From the NCBI GenBank assembly GCA_050008465.1, contig JBEKMO010000001.1, positions 62,001 to 126,000 of the forward strand: a stretch of DNA of 64,000 nt. Reading direction: 5' to 3'. The DNA is from Fen-330 sp050008465. GTDB lineage: Bacteria > Acidobacteriota > Terriglobia > Bryobacterales > Bryobacteraceae. Shown here piece after piece: positions 33,645 to 42,910 of this stretch (within the stretch, counting starts at the first letter, position 1; every line of letters starts with the position of its first letter). The translations under genes and the position numbers were made by a program. The notes beneath the pieces were generated by a model. That model did no database searches. It was given only the letters and a program-made list of their open reading frames with translations, and was not told where the DNA came from.

Positions 33645-34983
33645 GGGGTGTTTCTCGCTGGCACTTGCCAGCGTATCGTGGAGCAGCCCGGGCGCTCCCG
33701 ACAGCTACGTTCTTGTTTACAATGCCGAGCATCGCATGCTCACGCTCTTCGCCTGCCTGCGCGCGTTCCTTCGCCCACGTCACGGCCTTGGTCACGAGAT
33801 TCTCGCCCTGCACCAGCAGGTCGCCGTGCTCAAGTCCAAACATCCACGGCCGCGTTTCAGTACCCTCGATCGCCTGTTCTGGGTGGCGCTGCGAACCGTT
33901 TGGCCGCGATGGATGGAGGCGCTCAACCTGGGCAAGCCCGAGACCGTCGTTGGATGGCATCGCGCCGGCTTCCGGCTCTACTGGCGCCTGCGCTCGCGTG
34001 GCGGCGGACGCAAGATCGGCGGCGACGTGTTCGAGATCGTCCGGCGCATGGCGCACGAGAACCCTTCCTGGGGCGCTCCGAGAATCCACGGCGAACTGCT
34101 CAAGCTGGGCTTCGTTATTTCCGAACGCACGGTGTCGCGGTACCTGGTTCGCAGGCTGCCGCGACCCGGCGACGCCGCCAAGAACTGGCTCGCGTTTCTG
34201 GGGAACCACCGCGAGGCGATCGCGGCGCTGGATTTCTTCACCGTTCCGGCCATGGCCTTCCGCCTGCTCTACTGCTTCTTTGTGATCGATCACGGACGGC
34301 GCAAGATCCTGCACTTCAACGTGACCGCTCACCCAACGGCCGACTGGGTGGTTCAACAGCTTCGAGAGACGTCCTCGGACTCCGATCATCACCGCTACTT
34401 CGTCCTGGACCGGGATGCCAAGTTCAGCCGGGAAGTGCTCGACTTCCTCGACTCGTCCGGCATCGAGGCTGTCCGAACGAGCGTGCGCAGTCCTTGGCAA
34501 AACGGCGTGGCGGAACGCTGGGTTGGCAGCGCGCGCCGGAATTGCTTCGATCACGTGATCGCGCTGGACGAAGCGCATGTCCGGCGTCGGGCCCGCGAGC
34601 ACATGGCCTACTACCACGCGGACCGCACCCACGATGGGTTGGGCAAGGATACTCCGAGCGGCCGGGCAGTGGAGCCGAAGCCGGCGGGAGCGGCGCTGAT
34701 TTCGCTGCCGCGCGTTGGCGGTCTTCACCATCGATACGCGTGGAAGGCCGCGGGCTAACCCGAGGGCGACACAGTCGCGGGCCGGCCGCGACGAGCAGCG
34801 GACGTGTCGCCTGGGATGTGAACTTGCGCCCTTCACGCACCGTTGGACCTGGCCGAACACGCCCCGAGCGCCCCTTGTGCCCGGCGAGGCGACCACATCT
34901 CCTCCGACTCCCGCCCGCTTAACATGCCCCTGAACCTCCCGGACTCCTCCGGATTCGATTGTGGCGACCGACAGGGAATCTGG
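33645..34983 (+). mobile_element. Insertion sequence with rve-type transposase (approximate ends)
   Basis: The right end is set by comparison with the second remnant: sequence from about 34660 to 34983 is similar to 51890-52245, and unrelated sequence follows in both places (a GH31 tail here, a kinase fragment there). Shared end sequence includes CTTAACATG, CCTCCCGGAC and TGGCGACCG. The left end is not defined; it lies between the IS21 repeats and the transposase start. No target duplication was found. Confidence 0.5.
33736..34758 (+). CDS. rve-type (IS3/IS481-like) transposase
   Basis: A 340-aa DDE transposase with an integrase core. The N-terminal part (HGLGHEILALHQQVAVLK, then SWGAPRIHGELLKLG) is the helix-turn-helix and HTH_21-type region. 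Catalytic candidates are D166 in ALDFFTV, D225 or D227 in VLDRDAKF, and E260 in SPWQNGVAERWVG. The C-terminus GGLHHRYAWKAAG is typical of a stand-alone transposase group common in acidobacteria. It appears full length and could be active. The ATG at 33736 is chosen; the much longer open frame upstream runs through IS21 sequence and is not real. A 3' remnant of a second copy lies at 51890-52245. Confidence 0.85.
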   Translation: MLTLFACLRAFLRPRHGLGHEILALHQQVAVLKSKHPRPRFSTLDRLFWVALRTVWPRWMEALNLGKPETVVGWHRAGFRLYWRLRSRGGGRKIGGDVFEIVRRMAHENPSWGAPRIHGELLKLGFVISERTVSRYLVRRLPRPGDAAKNWLAFLGNHREAIAALDFFTVPAMAFRLLYCFFVIDHGRRKILHFNVTAHPTADWVVQQLRETSSDSDHHRYFVLDRDAKFSREVLDFLDSSGIEAVRTSVRSPWQNGVAERWVGSARRNCFDHVIALDEAHVRRRAREHMAYYHADRTHDGLGKDTPSGRAVEPKPAGAALISLPRVGGLHHRYAWKAAG

Positions 34984-34991
34984 AACTCCGG

Positions 34992-35249
34992 ATTTGCCCT
35001 GGCGGTGACGCCGATTTTATTCTGTATGAAGACGAAGGCGTGAACTATGCCTACGAGCGCGGAGCGCGTTCGACGATCCCGTTCCATTGGGACGACCGGA
35101 CGCGCACCTTGTCGATCGGGGAGCGCAAGGGAACTTACCCCGGCATGATTGCCAATCGCGAGTTCACGGTCCACCTGGCAGGGACCGGTGCATCGGGCGA
35201 CAAGCGCGTGCAGTACGCGGGACGTAAACTGAGTCTCATGCTCAAGTAG
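34992..35249 (+). pseudogene. C-terminal tail of a GH31 alpha-xylosidase/alpha-glucosidase
   Basis: About 85 residues remain: GGDADFILYEDEGVNYAYER, the following ARSTIPFHWDDRTRTLSIGE, and GTYPGMIANREFTVHL, which match the C-terminal beta domain (DUF5110) of GH31 enzymes. The catalytic barrel is missing; the sequence upstream of about 34983 is the end of an insertion sequence, which probably removed the gene. It lies 53 nt before the first GH95 gene, in the same direction, so the three may once have been one operon. Confidence 0.75.
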
Positions 35250-35302
35250 ATCATGAGCCGGACTCTGAAGTACCAGCTAAGGAAGGGCCCAAGGAGAATA
35301 TT

Positions 35303-37984
35303 GTGAAGCGCAGAGATTTTCTCACGAAAGGCACGGTGGCCGCGGGACTGGCCGGTTCCACGAATCTGCTCGAACCGCTCGAGGCGGCCCAAAGCACCGC
35401 GCCCAAAACGGCGCCGGCCGCCGCGAAGGCACCTCCGGCACAGGAGGAGATTCGCTCCGCCGGATACCTCGAGCGCGCGAAGCAGGACAAGTTTCTGCCG
35501 AAGCCGCCGGTGTTGGCCGAACCAGTGCGGCCGGGCGACGTGCCGATCTCGCCGATGCCGCTCGCGGAGCGGGTCCGGCGCAAGGTCGTGCCGCGCCGGG
35601 GCATTTGCAGCATCACGGCTGCCAGCGATGCGCTTCTCACCTCCGGCAATGGGGCGATGAGCATCGAGACGGCGTGCCATCCATACTCGGAGCAGATCGT
35701 TTTCCGTCACGAAAGCCTGTTCACGCCGCGCAGACGGCCCTTCGAGGCGCCCAAGATCGCCGGTGTTTTTTCGCAGGTGCGGCAAATGGTGCTGGACGGG
35801 AAGTACCGCGAAGCCGCCCGGCTCGGCTACGAGGAGTGGCGCAAGACTCCCATGCCCCCCGGAATGGGCGGGTTCGGTGGAATGGCGTTCGCAATGCGCC
35901 TGGAGTCTCCCAGGACCGAGTCCGTCAAGAACTACCTGCGCACGGCCGATTTCGAAAGCACCGAGTTGAAAGTTCACTGGACGGACGAGCGCGGCGAATG
36001 GGTTCGCCGGACCTTCGCGTCACGGCCCGACAACGTCGTGGTTCAGTGGCTGACCGCGCCGGAAGGACAGCCGCTGAACGTCCGGGTCACGATGCAGAGG
36101 TCGACGGCGGCAAGGGGCCGCGGTGCGGGCGGAGGAATGGCCAGCCCGGTCGCGCGCCCAGGAGCCGCCCCCCAGGGCGGCGGACAAACCAATGTCCAGC
36201 AGGACTTCAACGAGCAGCGGCTGATCCTCAAGGGCGTGTTGGACGCCTCGGTGAACAACAGCGGCTTCGCCAGCGTGACCCGCGTGGTGCGCAACGGCGG
36301 CTCGTCCCGCATGGAGGGCGACACGCTGGTGATCGAGAACGCGTCGTCCCTGATGCTGCTCACGCGCATCGAGCACTTGCCCGACTACAGCGAGGAGCGC
36401 GTGGATGCGGTCCGGCAGTCGCTGGAACGGCTCACCCCGGATTACGAGGCGCTGCTCGATCGCGCCCGCAAGGTGCAGTCGGAGATGATCAACCGGGTCA
36501 CCGTCGATTTCGGCGGCGCCTCGCAATACGGTCTCTCTTCCGAGGAGCTTCTCTCCGAACAGCGGTCGAGCCCGGGCTATTGCGGCGCTTTCCTCGAGAA
36601 GCTGTTCGAAATGTGCCGCTACTGGTTCATCCTGACCAGCGGGAAGTATTGCACAATGTCGGCCGAGACGAACGCCAACATCAACCTGCAGATCGCGCCT
36701 GGCGTGCAGGGAGATCACCGGGAAGGCATGGATGCCTACTTCAACTGGATGGAGAGCCTGTACCCGGACTACCGCACCAACGCCAAGAACATTTACGGCA
36801 TGCGCGGCGCCCACTATTCCCTCACGCCGACCAAGGACGAGGGCGTCGACAAGATGTACGACTACGCCGGCTCAACCAGCGAGATGTGGCCGCATCCCTA
36901 CTGGCTTTCCGCCGGAGGCTGGTGCGTGCGCCCGTTCTGGGACCGCTACCTGGCAACGGGGGACCTGGATTTCCTCCGCAATCGCGTGGTTCCGGCCTAC
37001 AAGGACCTGGCGCTGTTCTACGAGGACTTTCTCACGGTCACCGACAAGAACGGGAACTACATCTTCGTCCCATCCTTCTCGCCGGAGAACCATCCCAACA
37101 ACCTGACCGCTTCGTGCATGCTGGTGATCAACTCCAGCATGGACATCTCCGTGTGCCGGGAAGTGCTGGTCAATTTGATCACGGCCTGCGAACTGCTGGG
37201 CATTGAGGCCGGCAGCGTCCCGAAGTGGAAGGACATGCTGGCCAAGCTGCCGCCCTACCTGCTGGAACCGGACGGCGCCATGAAGGAATGGTCGTGGCCC
37301 TCGCTGGCCGAGCGCTACAACCAGCGCCACATCTCTCATCTCTACGGCGCCTGGCCGGGCGACGAAATCGACCCGGACCGCACGCCGCAACTGGCCAAGT
37401 CCGTGGTGATCGCCAACCGGCATCGCGTTCCGGAGCGGCTGGCCGCGCATGGCCGCTGCCACCGCGCGCTGGTGGGGGCGCGCCTCAAAGACAGCTACAT
37501 GGTGGATAGCGAACTGCGGCAGATGATTGAAGAAGGCTACGTCGGCCCGACGCTGCGGTGTTCGCACGACCCCTACGCCTGGCCCATGCCGGACGCGCAG
37601 GGCGGCCTTCAACTGATCCTGATCGAAATGCTGGCCTACTCGCGTCCCGGCGTCATCGAGGTGCTCCCGGCCCTTCCGCCGACGCTGGGGAAAGGCGCGA
37701 TCAACGGAATGCTGCTGCGCACGTTCGCGCGGCTCGACAAACTGGCCTGGGACATGGACGCCCGGACCGTAGACCTCACAGTTACGTCGGCGCGAAAGCA
37801 GGATGTCACGCTGATTGCCCGGCACGGCATCGAAGCGGTTTCGGCCCCCGCCGGAGTTCTGGCGGTGAAGCCGCAGCCCGGAAAGGCCGCCTGCGACCTG
37901 CATTTGCCGCAAGGAAAACCGGTAGAGATCCATTTGAAGATCGGGCAGCGCAATCCGATGGATTGGATCCATTGGGTGGCTTAA
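35303..37984 (+). CDS. Tat-exported GH95-type glycoside hydrolase, copy 1
   Basis: GH95 enzymes are inverting alpha-L-fucosidases or alpha-L-galactosidases acting on plant xyloglucan and other glycans. The 893-aa product starts with a Tat signal (MKRRDFLTKGTVAAGLAG), has the N-terminal super-sandwich domain (SGNGAMSIETACHPYSEQIVF, key GNG and EQI), then the alpha/alpha barrel with ETNANINLQI, YWLSAGGW, PSFSPENHP and HISHLYGAWPGDEID. The GTG start has AAGGAG 6 nt upstream. Compared with copy 2 it lacks nine residues after TPQLAKSVVIANRHR, where copy 2 has FDVMATAVAG, so an active-site Asp may be lost. Its native substrate is unknown. Confidence 0.85.
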   Translation: MKRRDFLTKGTVAAGLAGSTNLLEPLEAAQSTAPKTAPAAAKAPPAQEEIRSAGYLERAKQDKFLPKPPVLAEPVRPGDVPISPMPLAERVRRKVVPRRGICSITAASDALLTSGNGAMSIETACHPYSEQIVFRHESLFTPRRRPFEAPKIAGVFSQVRQMVLDGKYREAARLGYEEWRKTPMPPGMGGFGGMAFAMRLESPRTESVKNYLRTADFESTELKVHWTDERGEWVRRTFASRPDNVVVQWLTAPEGQPLNVRVTMQRSTAARGRGAGGGMASPVARPGAAPQGGGQTNVQQDFNEQRLILKGVLDASVNNSGFASVTRVVRNGGSSRMEGDTLVIENASSLMLLTRIEHLPDYSEERVDAVRQSLERLTPDYEALLDRARKVQSEMINRVTVDFGGASQYGLSSEELLSEQRSSPGYCGAFLEKLFEMCRYWFILTSGKYCTMSAETNANINLQIAPGVQGDHREGMDAYFNWMESLYPDYRTNAKNIYGMRGAHYSLTPTKDEGVDKMYDYAGSTSEMWPHPYWLSAGGWCVRPFWDRYLATGDLDFLRNRVVPAYKDLALFYEDFLTVTDKNGNYIFVPSFSPENHPNNLTASCMLVINSSMDISVCREVLVNLITACELLGIEAGSVPKWKDMLAKLPPYLLEPDGAMKEWSWPSLAERYNQRHISHLYGAWPGDEIDPDRTPQLAKSVVIANRHRVPERLAAHGRCHRALVGARLKDSYMVDSELRQMIEEGYVGPTLRCSHDPYAWPMPDAQGGLQLILIEMLAYSRPGVIEVLPALPPTLGKGAINGMLLRTFARLDKLAWDMDARTVDLTVTSARKQDVTLIARHGIEAVSAPAGVLAVKPQPGKAACDLHLPQGKPVEIHLKIGQRNPMDWIHWVA

Positions 37985-38016
37985 TGCTCCCAGAACGAGA
38001 GGTCAGGAGAAGACAC

Positions 38017-40761
38017 ATGAAGCGCAGAGATTTTCTGAGGACAAGCGGGGCCGCTGCCGGTCTGGTGGGGTCGCTGAACGCATCGCCGGCGCTCGCCGCG
38101 GCCGAAGGTGATCCCCAAAAGACATCGGAACGGACCGGAGCGCCGCCAGTGGATAATCGCCCGGCTGAATATGTTCGCCGCGCGCAGAAGGATCCGTTCC
38201 TGCCCAAGCTGCCGGCGCCCGGGAGATCGTATCCGATCACGCCCATGCCCCTGGCGGAGCGGATCAGGCGGAAGATTGTGCCGCAGCGGGGCTTTTGCAG
38301 CATCGCGCCCGCCGAAGCGGTCAACGAGAGCCTCATCTCCGGCAACGGAGCGATGAACATCGAACTGATGGGCGATCCCTATTCGGAGCAGATCCTCTTC
38401 CACCACGAAAGCCTGCTCATGCCGTGGAAGAAGCCCGTGGCGGCGCCGAACATCGCGGACATTTTCCCGCAGGTGCGGCAGTTGGTGCTGGAGGGGAAGC
38501 ACACCGAAGCCATGTCTCTTGCCCTCCAGCGTATGAATGAAAGCCCGATCAAGCCGGACACAGATCCGCACCCCACGGTTCCGGCGTTCCTGATGCGGCT
38601 TGAGTCTCCCAAAAGCGCGCCGGCCAAGGACTATCTCCGCACCGTGGATTTCGAGAGCGCTGAATTGAAGGTCCACTGGAGCGACGATCGCGGCGAGTGG
38701 GTTCGTCACGCGTTCGCATCCCGGCCTGATAACGTCATCGTTCAGTGGCTCACCGCGCCGGCCGGTCAGCCGGTGAATGTACGAATCTCCTTGCATCGGT
38801 CCGCCCGGTGGGAGATGCGTTCCGGGTTGGATTGGGGCAGCCATGCAGGAATCGGCGCCACGTCGCCCGACCGCGAGACGTTCAATCTGGGAGCGAACGG
38901 AGCGCCTCCCAAAATAGCGCCTCCGAAGGGCGTCGAAGCCTGCGAGGTCCGGCAGGACTCGAACGAGCAGCGGCTGATCTACAGGTGCCGCCTGGATCCC
39001 TCCGTCGACAACAGCGGCTACGCCGGCGTGGTTCGCGTGGTGCGCAAGGGCGGTTCGGCGCGGATGGATGGCGACACGCTGGTGATCGAGAACGCATCGT
39101 CCGTGATGCTGCTCACGCGCATTGAATACTTCTCCGATTACGGCGAGGACCGCGTGGAAGCGCTGCGCCAGGCGGTCGAAGGGCTGGTCCCGGACTACGC
39201 GGCGCTGCTCGGGCGGGCCCGCAAGGTCCAGTCGGAGATGCTCAACCGCGTCACCGTGGATTTCGGCGGAGCCCAGCAATACGGCGTGTCCGCGGAGGAA
39301 CTTCTGACCGATCAGCGCTCGAGGCCGGACTACTCGGCCGCGCTGCTGCGCAGAGTCTTCGAAATGGGACGCTACTGGTTCATCCTCACCAGCGGCAAGT
39401 ACCCCAGCATCGCGGCCGAGACCAACGCCACCATCGACCTGCAAATGGCGGGCGCCGTGCAAGGCGGCTTGCGGGAAGGCATGGAAGCCTACTTCAAGTG
39501 GATGGAGAGCCTGGCCCCGGATTTCCAGGCCAACGCCAAGAACATCTTCGGTCTTCGCGGCGCCTCGTATCCGCTCTTTCCGGACAAGGGAATCGGCGCC
39601 AGTTTCTACTACACTGGCAACTCCGCATTCGGAGTCTGGCCCTACTGGATTTCCGCCGGAGGCTGGCGTCTGCGCCAGTTCTGGGACCGTTACCTGGTCA
39701 CCGGAGACGTGGACTTCCTGCGCAACCGCGTGGTTCCGGCTTTGAAGGAACTGGCGCTGTTTTACGAGGATTTCCTGACGGCCACCGACAAGAATGGGAA
39801 CTACATGTTCGTCCCCTCCATCTCGCCGGAGAACGTGCCCGCCAGCATAAACCCCTCCGGACCGGTGCTGATCAACGCCACCATGGATATCGCGGTGTGC
39901 CGGGAAGTCCTGACCAACTTGATCCAGGCCTCCGAGATTCTCGGCTCCGACGCCGGCAGCGTATCGAAATGGAAGGACATGCTGGCCAAGATGCCGCCCT
40001 ATCTGCTCGAACTGGACGGCACGCTGAAGGAATGGGCGTGGCCCAGGCTGCAGGAGCGGTACGCCCACCGGCACGTGTCTCATCTCTACGGCGCCTGGCC
40101 GGGCGACGAAATCGATCCCGACCGCACTCCGCAACTGGCTCGAGCCGCGGAGATCGCCGGCCGAAGGCGCACCTTCGATGTGATGGCCACTGCGGTCGCC
40201 GGTCAGACGATGGCTGCTTTTGCCCGCTGCTATCGCGCTTTGGTTGGGGCGCGGCTCAAGGACAACATCATCGTGGACGTCCATCTGCGGCAATTGCTCG
40301 AGCAGGGCTACGTCAGCTCTTCGCTCCGGTGTTCGCGCGAGCCTTACGGCCAGCTCCTGCCGGATGCGCACGGCGGCATCCCGGCGATCGTGATGGAGAT
40401 GCTGCTCTACTCGCGCCCCGGCGTGATTGAGGTCCTTCCGGCGCTTCCGGAGACTCTGGCAAAGGGTTCGATCAGCGGCATGCTGGCCCGGACCTTCGCC
40501 AGGATCGACAAGTTCGCTTGGGACATGGGCGCCAGGACCGTGGAGTTGACCGTCACCTCGTTCCGCAAGCAGGATGTCACCCTGATGGCGCGTTACGGGA
40601 TCGAAGCGATCACCGCGCCGGCGGGTGTCCTGGCGGCGCCGCTCCAGGCCGGCAGGGCCAACATCGATGTTCATTTGCCGGAGAACAAGCCGGTGACCTT
40701 CCATCTAAGACTGGGACGTCACAAGCCGCTCGATTGGGTCGCGCAGGCTGCTCGCGCCTGA
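38017..40761 (+). CDS. Tat-exported GH95-type glycoside hydrolase, copy 2
   Basis: A 914-aa paralogue of the preceding gene, 32 nt downstream and probably co-transcribed. It has the Tat signal MKRRDFLRTSGAAAGLVG, the N-terminal sandwich (SGNGAMNIELMGDPYSEQIL, key GNG and EQI), and barrel motifs ETNATIDLQM, YWISAGGWRLRQFWDRY, PSISPENVP and HVSHLYGAWPGDEID. After TPQLARAAEIAGRRR it keeps TFDVMATAVAGQTMAAFARC, the segment shortened in copy 1; the Asp there is a candidate catalytic base, by position relative to GH95 enzymes. AGGAG lies 8 nt before the ATG. The longer open frame to 37558 is not used, because it overlaps copy 1. Confidence 0.87.
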   Translation: MKRRDFLRTSGAAAGLVGSLNASPALAAAEGDPQKTSERTGAPPVDNRPAEYVRRAQKDPFLPKLPAPGRSYPITPMPLAERIRRKIVPQRGFCSIAPAEAVNESLISGNGAMNIELMGDPYSEQILFHHESLLMPWKKPVAAPNIADIFPQVRQLVLEGKHTEAMSLALQRMNESPIKPDTDPHPTVPAFLMRLESPKSAPAKDYLRTVDFESAELKVHWSDDRGEWVRHAFASRPDNVIVQWLTAPAGQPVNVRISLHRSARWEMRSGLDWGSHAGIGATSPDRETFNLGANGAPPKIAPPKGVEACEVRQDSNEQRLIYRCRLDPSVDNSGYAGVVRVVRKGGSARMDGDTLVIENASSVMLLTRIEYFSDYGEDRVEALRQAVEGLVPDYAALLGRARKVQSEMLNRVTVDFGGAQQYGVSAEELLTDQRSRPDYSAALLRRVFEMGRYWFILTSGKYPSIAAETNATIDLQMAGAVQGGLREGMEAYFKWMESLAPDFQANAKNIFGLRGASYPLFPDKGIGASFYYTGNSAFGVWPYWISAGGWRLRQFWDRYLVTGDVDFLRNRVVPALKELALFYEDFLTATDKNGNYMFVPSISPENVPASINPSGPVLINATMDIAVCREVLTNLIQASEILGSDAGSVSKWKDMLAKMPPYLLELDGTLKEWAWPRLQERYAHRHVSHLYGAWPGDEIDPDRTPQLARAAEIAGRRRTFDVMATAVAGQTMAAFARCYRALVGARLKDNIIVDVHLRQLLEQGYVSSSLRCSREPYGQLLPDAHGGIPAIVMEMLLYSRPGVIEVLPALPETLAKGSISGMLARTFARIDKFAWDMGARTVELTVTSFRKQDVTLMARYGIEAITAPAGVLAAPLQAGRANIDVHLPENKPVTFHLRLGRHKPLDWVAQAARA

Positions 40762-41209
40762 CGCATGAGGTAAGACCGGCCGGACAAGCGGGCGCGCATG
40801 GCAGTGATGGCCTTCGACGCGCCCCAGTCTGGCCGGCATTGCGGGCCGAGACTTGAGCAGTGTGGCGCGCCCATCCACAGCGCGGCAGCCCCTCGGTCCG
40901 TTTCGACGGGAATCGAGACGGTTGGTAGCCCTTGGTGTCGGCGCGAAACCTGTCTCTCCAAGATCAGTTCGTGACAGGGTTCGTCTCGGGGATTTGGGGA
41001 GGGGCGGGTCTTAATTACGAAATCACCGCGCCCGCTGGGCTTGTAAGCGCTCGAAACAAAGAACATGGCGACATCGGCCAATCCGCAACCTCGCAGCCGG
41101 GGCCCGGCTATTCTGGCCTCCTGGCCATCAGCGATTATGCGTCTCGTACCAGCGCCGCCGGTTGCATCGTGTGGCCCGGCCGCTCGCGCCGGAGCTGGCC
41201 TCCGACGAA
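40762..41209. other. Intergenic region after GH95 pair
   Basis: No gene is supported here. Open frames on both strands have no recognisable similarity and look like GC-rich noise. A T-run-associated hairpin for the GH95 operon was not recognised. The region ends in the IS256 remnant and is probably part of the same damaged stretch. Confidence 0.4.
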
Positions 41210-41475
41210 TCTGCGCAGTCGGCGGCGCGCAGCCTGCGAGAGGGCATGAAAGAGATGTTCACGCTACAGCGGCTGCAGATTCCGTCCTCGCTGCACAAGT
41301 GTCTGGCGACCACAAACATCATCGAAAGCCCGCAGAGCGGGGTCCAGAGACGGACAGATAACGTCGCGCGCTGGCGCGACGCTGATATGGTCGAGCGTTG
41401 GGTGGCATCGGCCTGGCTGCTTTGCGTTCCGGCCGCCGCCGTGAACGCACGCCACACGATGACGCGCGCGGCGCA
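41210..41475 (+). pseudogene. C-terminal remnant of an IS256/Mutator transposase
   Basis: About 88 residues remain (SLREGMKEMFTLQRLQIP, then TTNIIESPQSGVQRRTDNVA and RWRDADMVERWVASAWLL). This is the C-terminal signature of Mutator-type transposases (L-x-TTN-x-IES, V-x-R-x-T-x-NV-x-RW-x-x-x-x-M-x-x-RW). The catalytic DDE positions upstream are gone. The change ESPQSGVQRRT from the usual ES-x-F-S-x-VR-x-RT also suggests decay. Confidence 0.75.
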
Positions 41476-41704
41476 ACAGATCCCTCCGGAAGCTTTTGTG
41501 AATCCGCGCGGCCCGGTATCCATTCGGACCGCCCGGATTTGCCGGCGGGTAACAGGTACGAACTGTCACCACGCGGTCGTCACCGGCCGCACCCGCAGCT
41601 GGTTCACGTTTCTTGATGTCGTGAGCAGCGCGGACCACGTTCTGGCTACGCGCAACAGTCCTCAAATTTCGGTCCGGAGTTCCCCGCTGTCGCGCAAATC
41701 GGAT
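41476..41704. other. Gap before the hydrolase cluster
   Basis: No recognisable gene, repeat or terminator. It lies between the IS256 remnant and the 3' end of the convergent hydrolase cluster. Confidence 0.35.
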
Positions 41705-42910
41705 TCAGCGGCGCGGGGCGAACAGCATCGCGGCCGTTTCGTTGAGGTTGTTGCGCCACACGCTCCAGACGTGGGAGCCCTCAGTCTCTTTGTACGTTAC
41801 AGTCAGCCCCTTGGCCTTTAGCATGTCAACGAACTGCCGGTTTGCCCGATAGAGGAAATCCTGCTTTCCGCACGACACCCACAGAAGCCGCAGCTTCTTG
41901 TTGGCGACGGCCGGCTCGGCCAGGACCTTCTGGAACGCCTGTTCCGTGTTCATGAACTGGCCTCCCACGGCCGCGCTGAAGCCGAGGACCCAATGGAAGA
42001 CGTCGGAGTGGTTGAGGCCGATGCTCAGCGCCTGGCCGCCTCCCATCGAAAGCCCCGCGATGGCGCGGTGATCCGCATCGGTGTGAACCCGGTAGTTTCG
42101 CTCCACCAGCGGGATCACATCTTCGAGCAGGTCCTTCGGAAATCGCTCGGAGAACATGCCCGTCTCCCCGGGGATGCGGAACAGCGGTCCCACATTGGCG
42201 CCCTGAAGCGCGTGGCCTTGGGGCATCACGACAATCATGGGCTGCGCCTTGCGGTCGGCGATGAGGTTGTCGAGAATGATGTTGGCGCGACCGTCCATCA
42301 CCCACCCGTTCTGCGCCTCGCCGTTTCCGTGGAGGAGATAGAGCGCCGGATACTTCGCTGAGCTCTTGTCATAGCCGGGCGGCGTGTAGATCCACAGCCA
42401 GCGGGTGACCCCCATCGCCTTCGACTCGTAGAGCACCATGCGCACTTCGCCGTGAGGGACGGGCCGGGAATCGTAGTAAGCCGGCTCGTCGCCAGGGACC
42501 TCGACGAAACTGGACATGGCCAGGCCCGGCGCCGTGGGCTTGATGGCGGGGTTCGATGGGTCCACCACATCCACACCTTGCACCCGGAAGTTGTAGATCC
42601 AGATCTCCGGCGGAAGCGGACCCACGGTTGTCGACCAGATCCCGTCCTCGTCCCTGGTCATTGCTTGCGGGCCCCGCCCCTGCAGGATCTCCCCCACCAA
42701 CTCCACCTTGGCGGCCTCGGGGGCGCGGAACCGGAGCGTGACAGTCTTGTCGGGATTGACTTCGGGAGACCGCAGCGCGTTCACCGGCGTGGAGAACCCA
42801 CTGCCCCGCCGTGGCGCGCTTCCCGAGGAGGGTGGCTGCGCGGCCAGGGTGGCCAGCGCCGCTAACCCACAAATGACGGCCTTCGCATGAGTTGTCATGG
42901 CTTCTGTCAT
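41705..42910 (-). CDS. Secreted CE1-like esterase with N-terminal E-set domain
   Basis: The 401-aa product has a signal peptide (AVICGLAALATLAAQ), an E-set/CBM48-like domain (VTLRFRAPEAAKVELVG, IWSTTVGPLPPEIWIYNFRV) and a C-terminal alpha/beta hydrolase of the esterase-D/feruloyl-esterase type: YLLHGNGEAQNGW, nucleophile Ser in AGLSMGGGQALS, and His in TEGSHVWSVWR. Such proteins deacylate xylan-linked acetyl or feruloyl groups. The ATG at 42910 overlaps the upstream gene's stop (ATGA) and has CAGGAA in front; ATG 42898 is an alternative. It is the last gene of the cluster. Confidence 0.88.
   Translation of the reverse strand: MTEAMTTHAKAVICGLAALATLAAQPPSSGSAPRRGSGFSTPVNALRSPEVNPDKTVTLRFRAPEAAKVELVGEILQGRGPQAMTRDEDGIWSTTVGPLPPEIWIYNFRVQGVDVVDPSNPAIKPTAPGLAMSSFVEVPGDEPAYYDSRPVPHGEVRMVLYESKAMGVTRWLWIYTPPGYDKSSAKYPALYLLHGNGEAQNGWVMDGRANIILDNLIADRKAQPMIVVMPQGHALQGANVGPLFRIPGETGMFSERFPKDLLEDVIPLVERNYRVHTDADHRAIAGLSMGGGQALSIGLNHSDVFHWVLGFSAAVGGQFMNTEQAFQKVLAEPAVANKKLRLLWVSCGKQDFLYRANRQFVDMLKAKGLTVTYKETEGSHVWSVWRNNLNETAAMLFAPRR

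Noticed and set aside
32689..34758. 689-codon plus-strand frame ending in the rve transposase
   Set aside because: The first half runs antisense through the IS21 transposase fragment; similarity begins only at the ATG at 33736.
37558..38016. N-terminal extension of the second GH95 gene
   Set aside because: It overlaps the first GH95 gene out of frame, and a Tat signal with a good ribosome site begins at 38017.
40719..41081. 120-aa minus-strand protein after the GH95 genes
   Set aside because: No recognisable motif, no ribosome site, and it overlaps the end of a clear gene.
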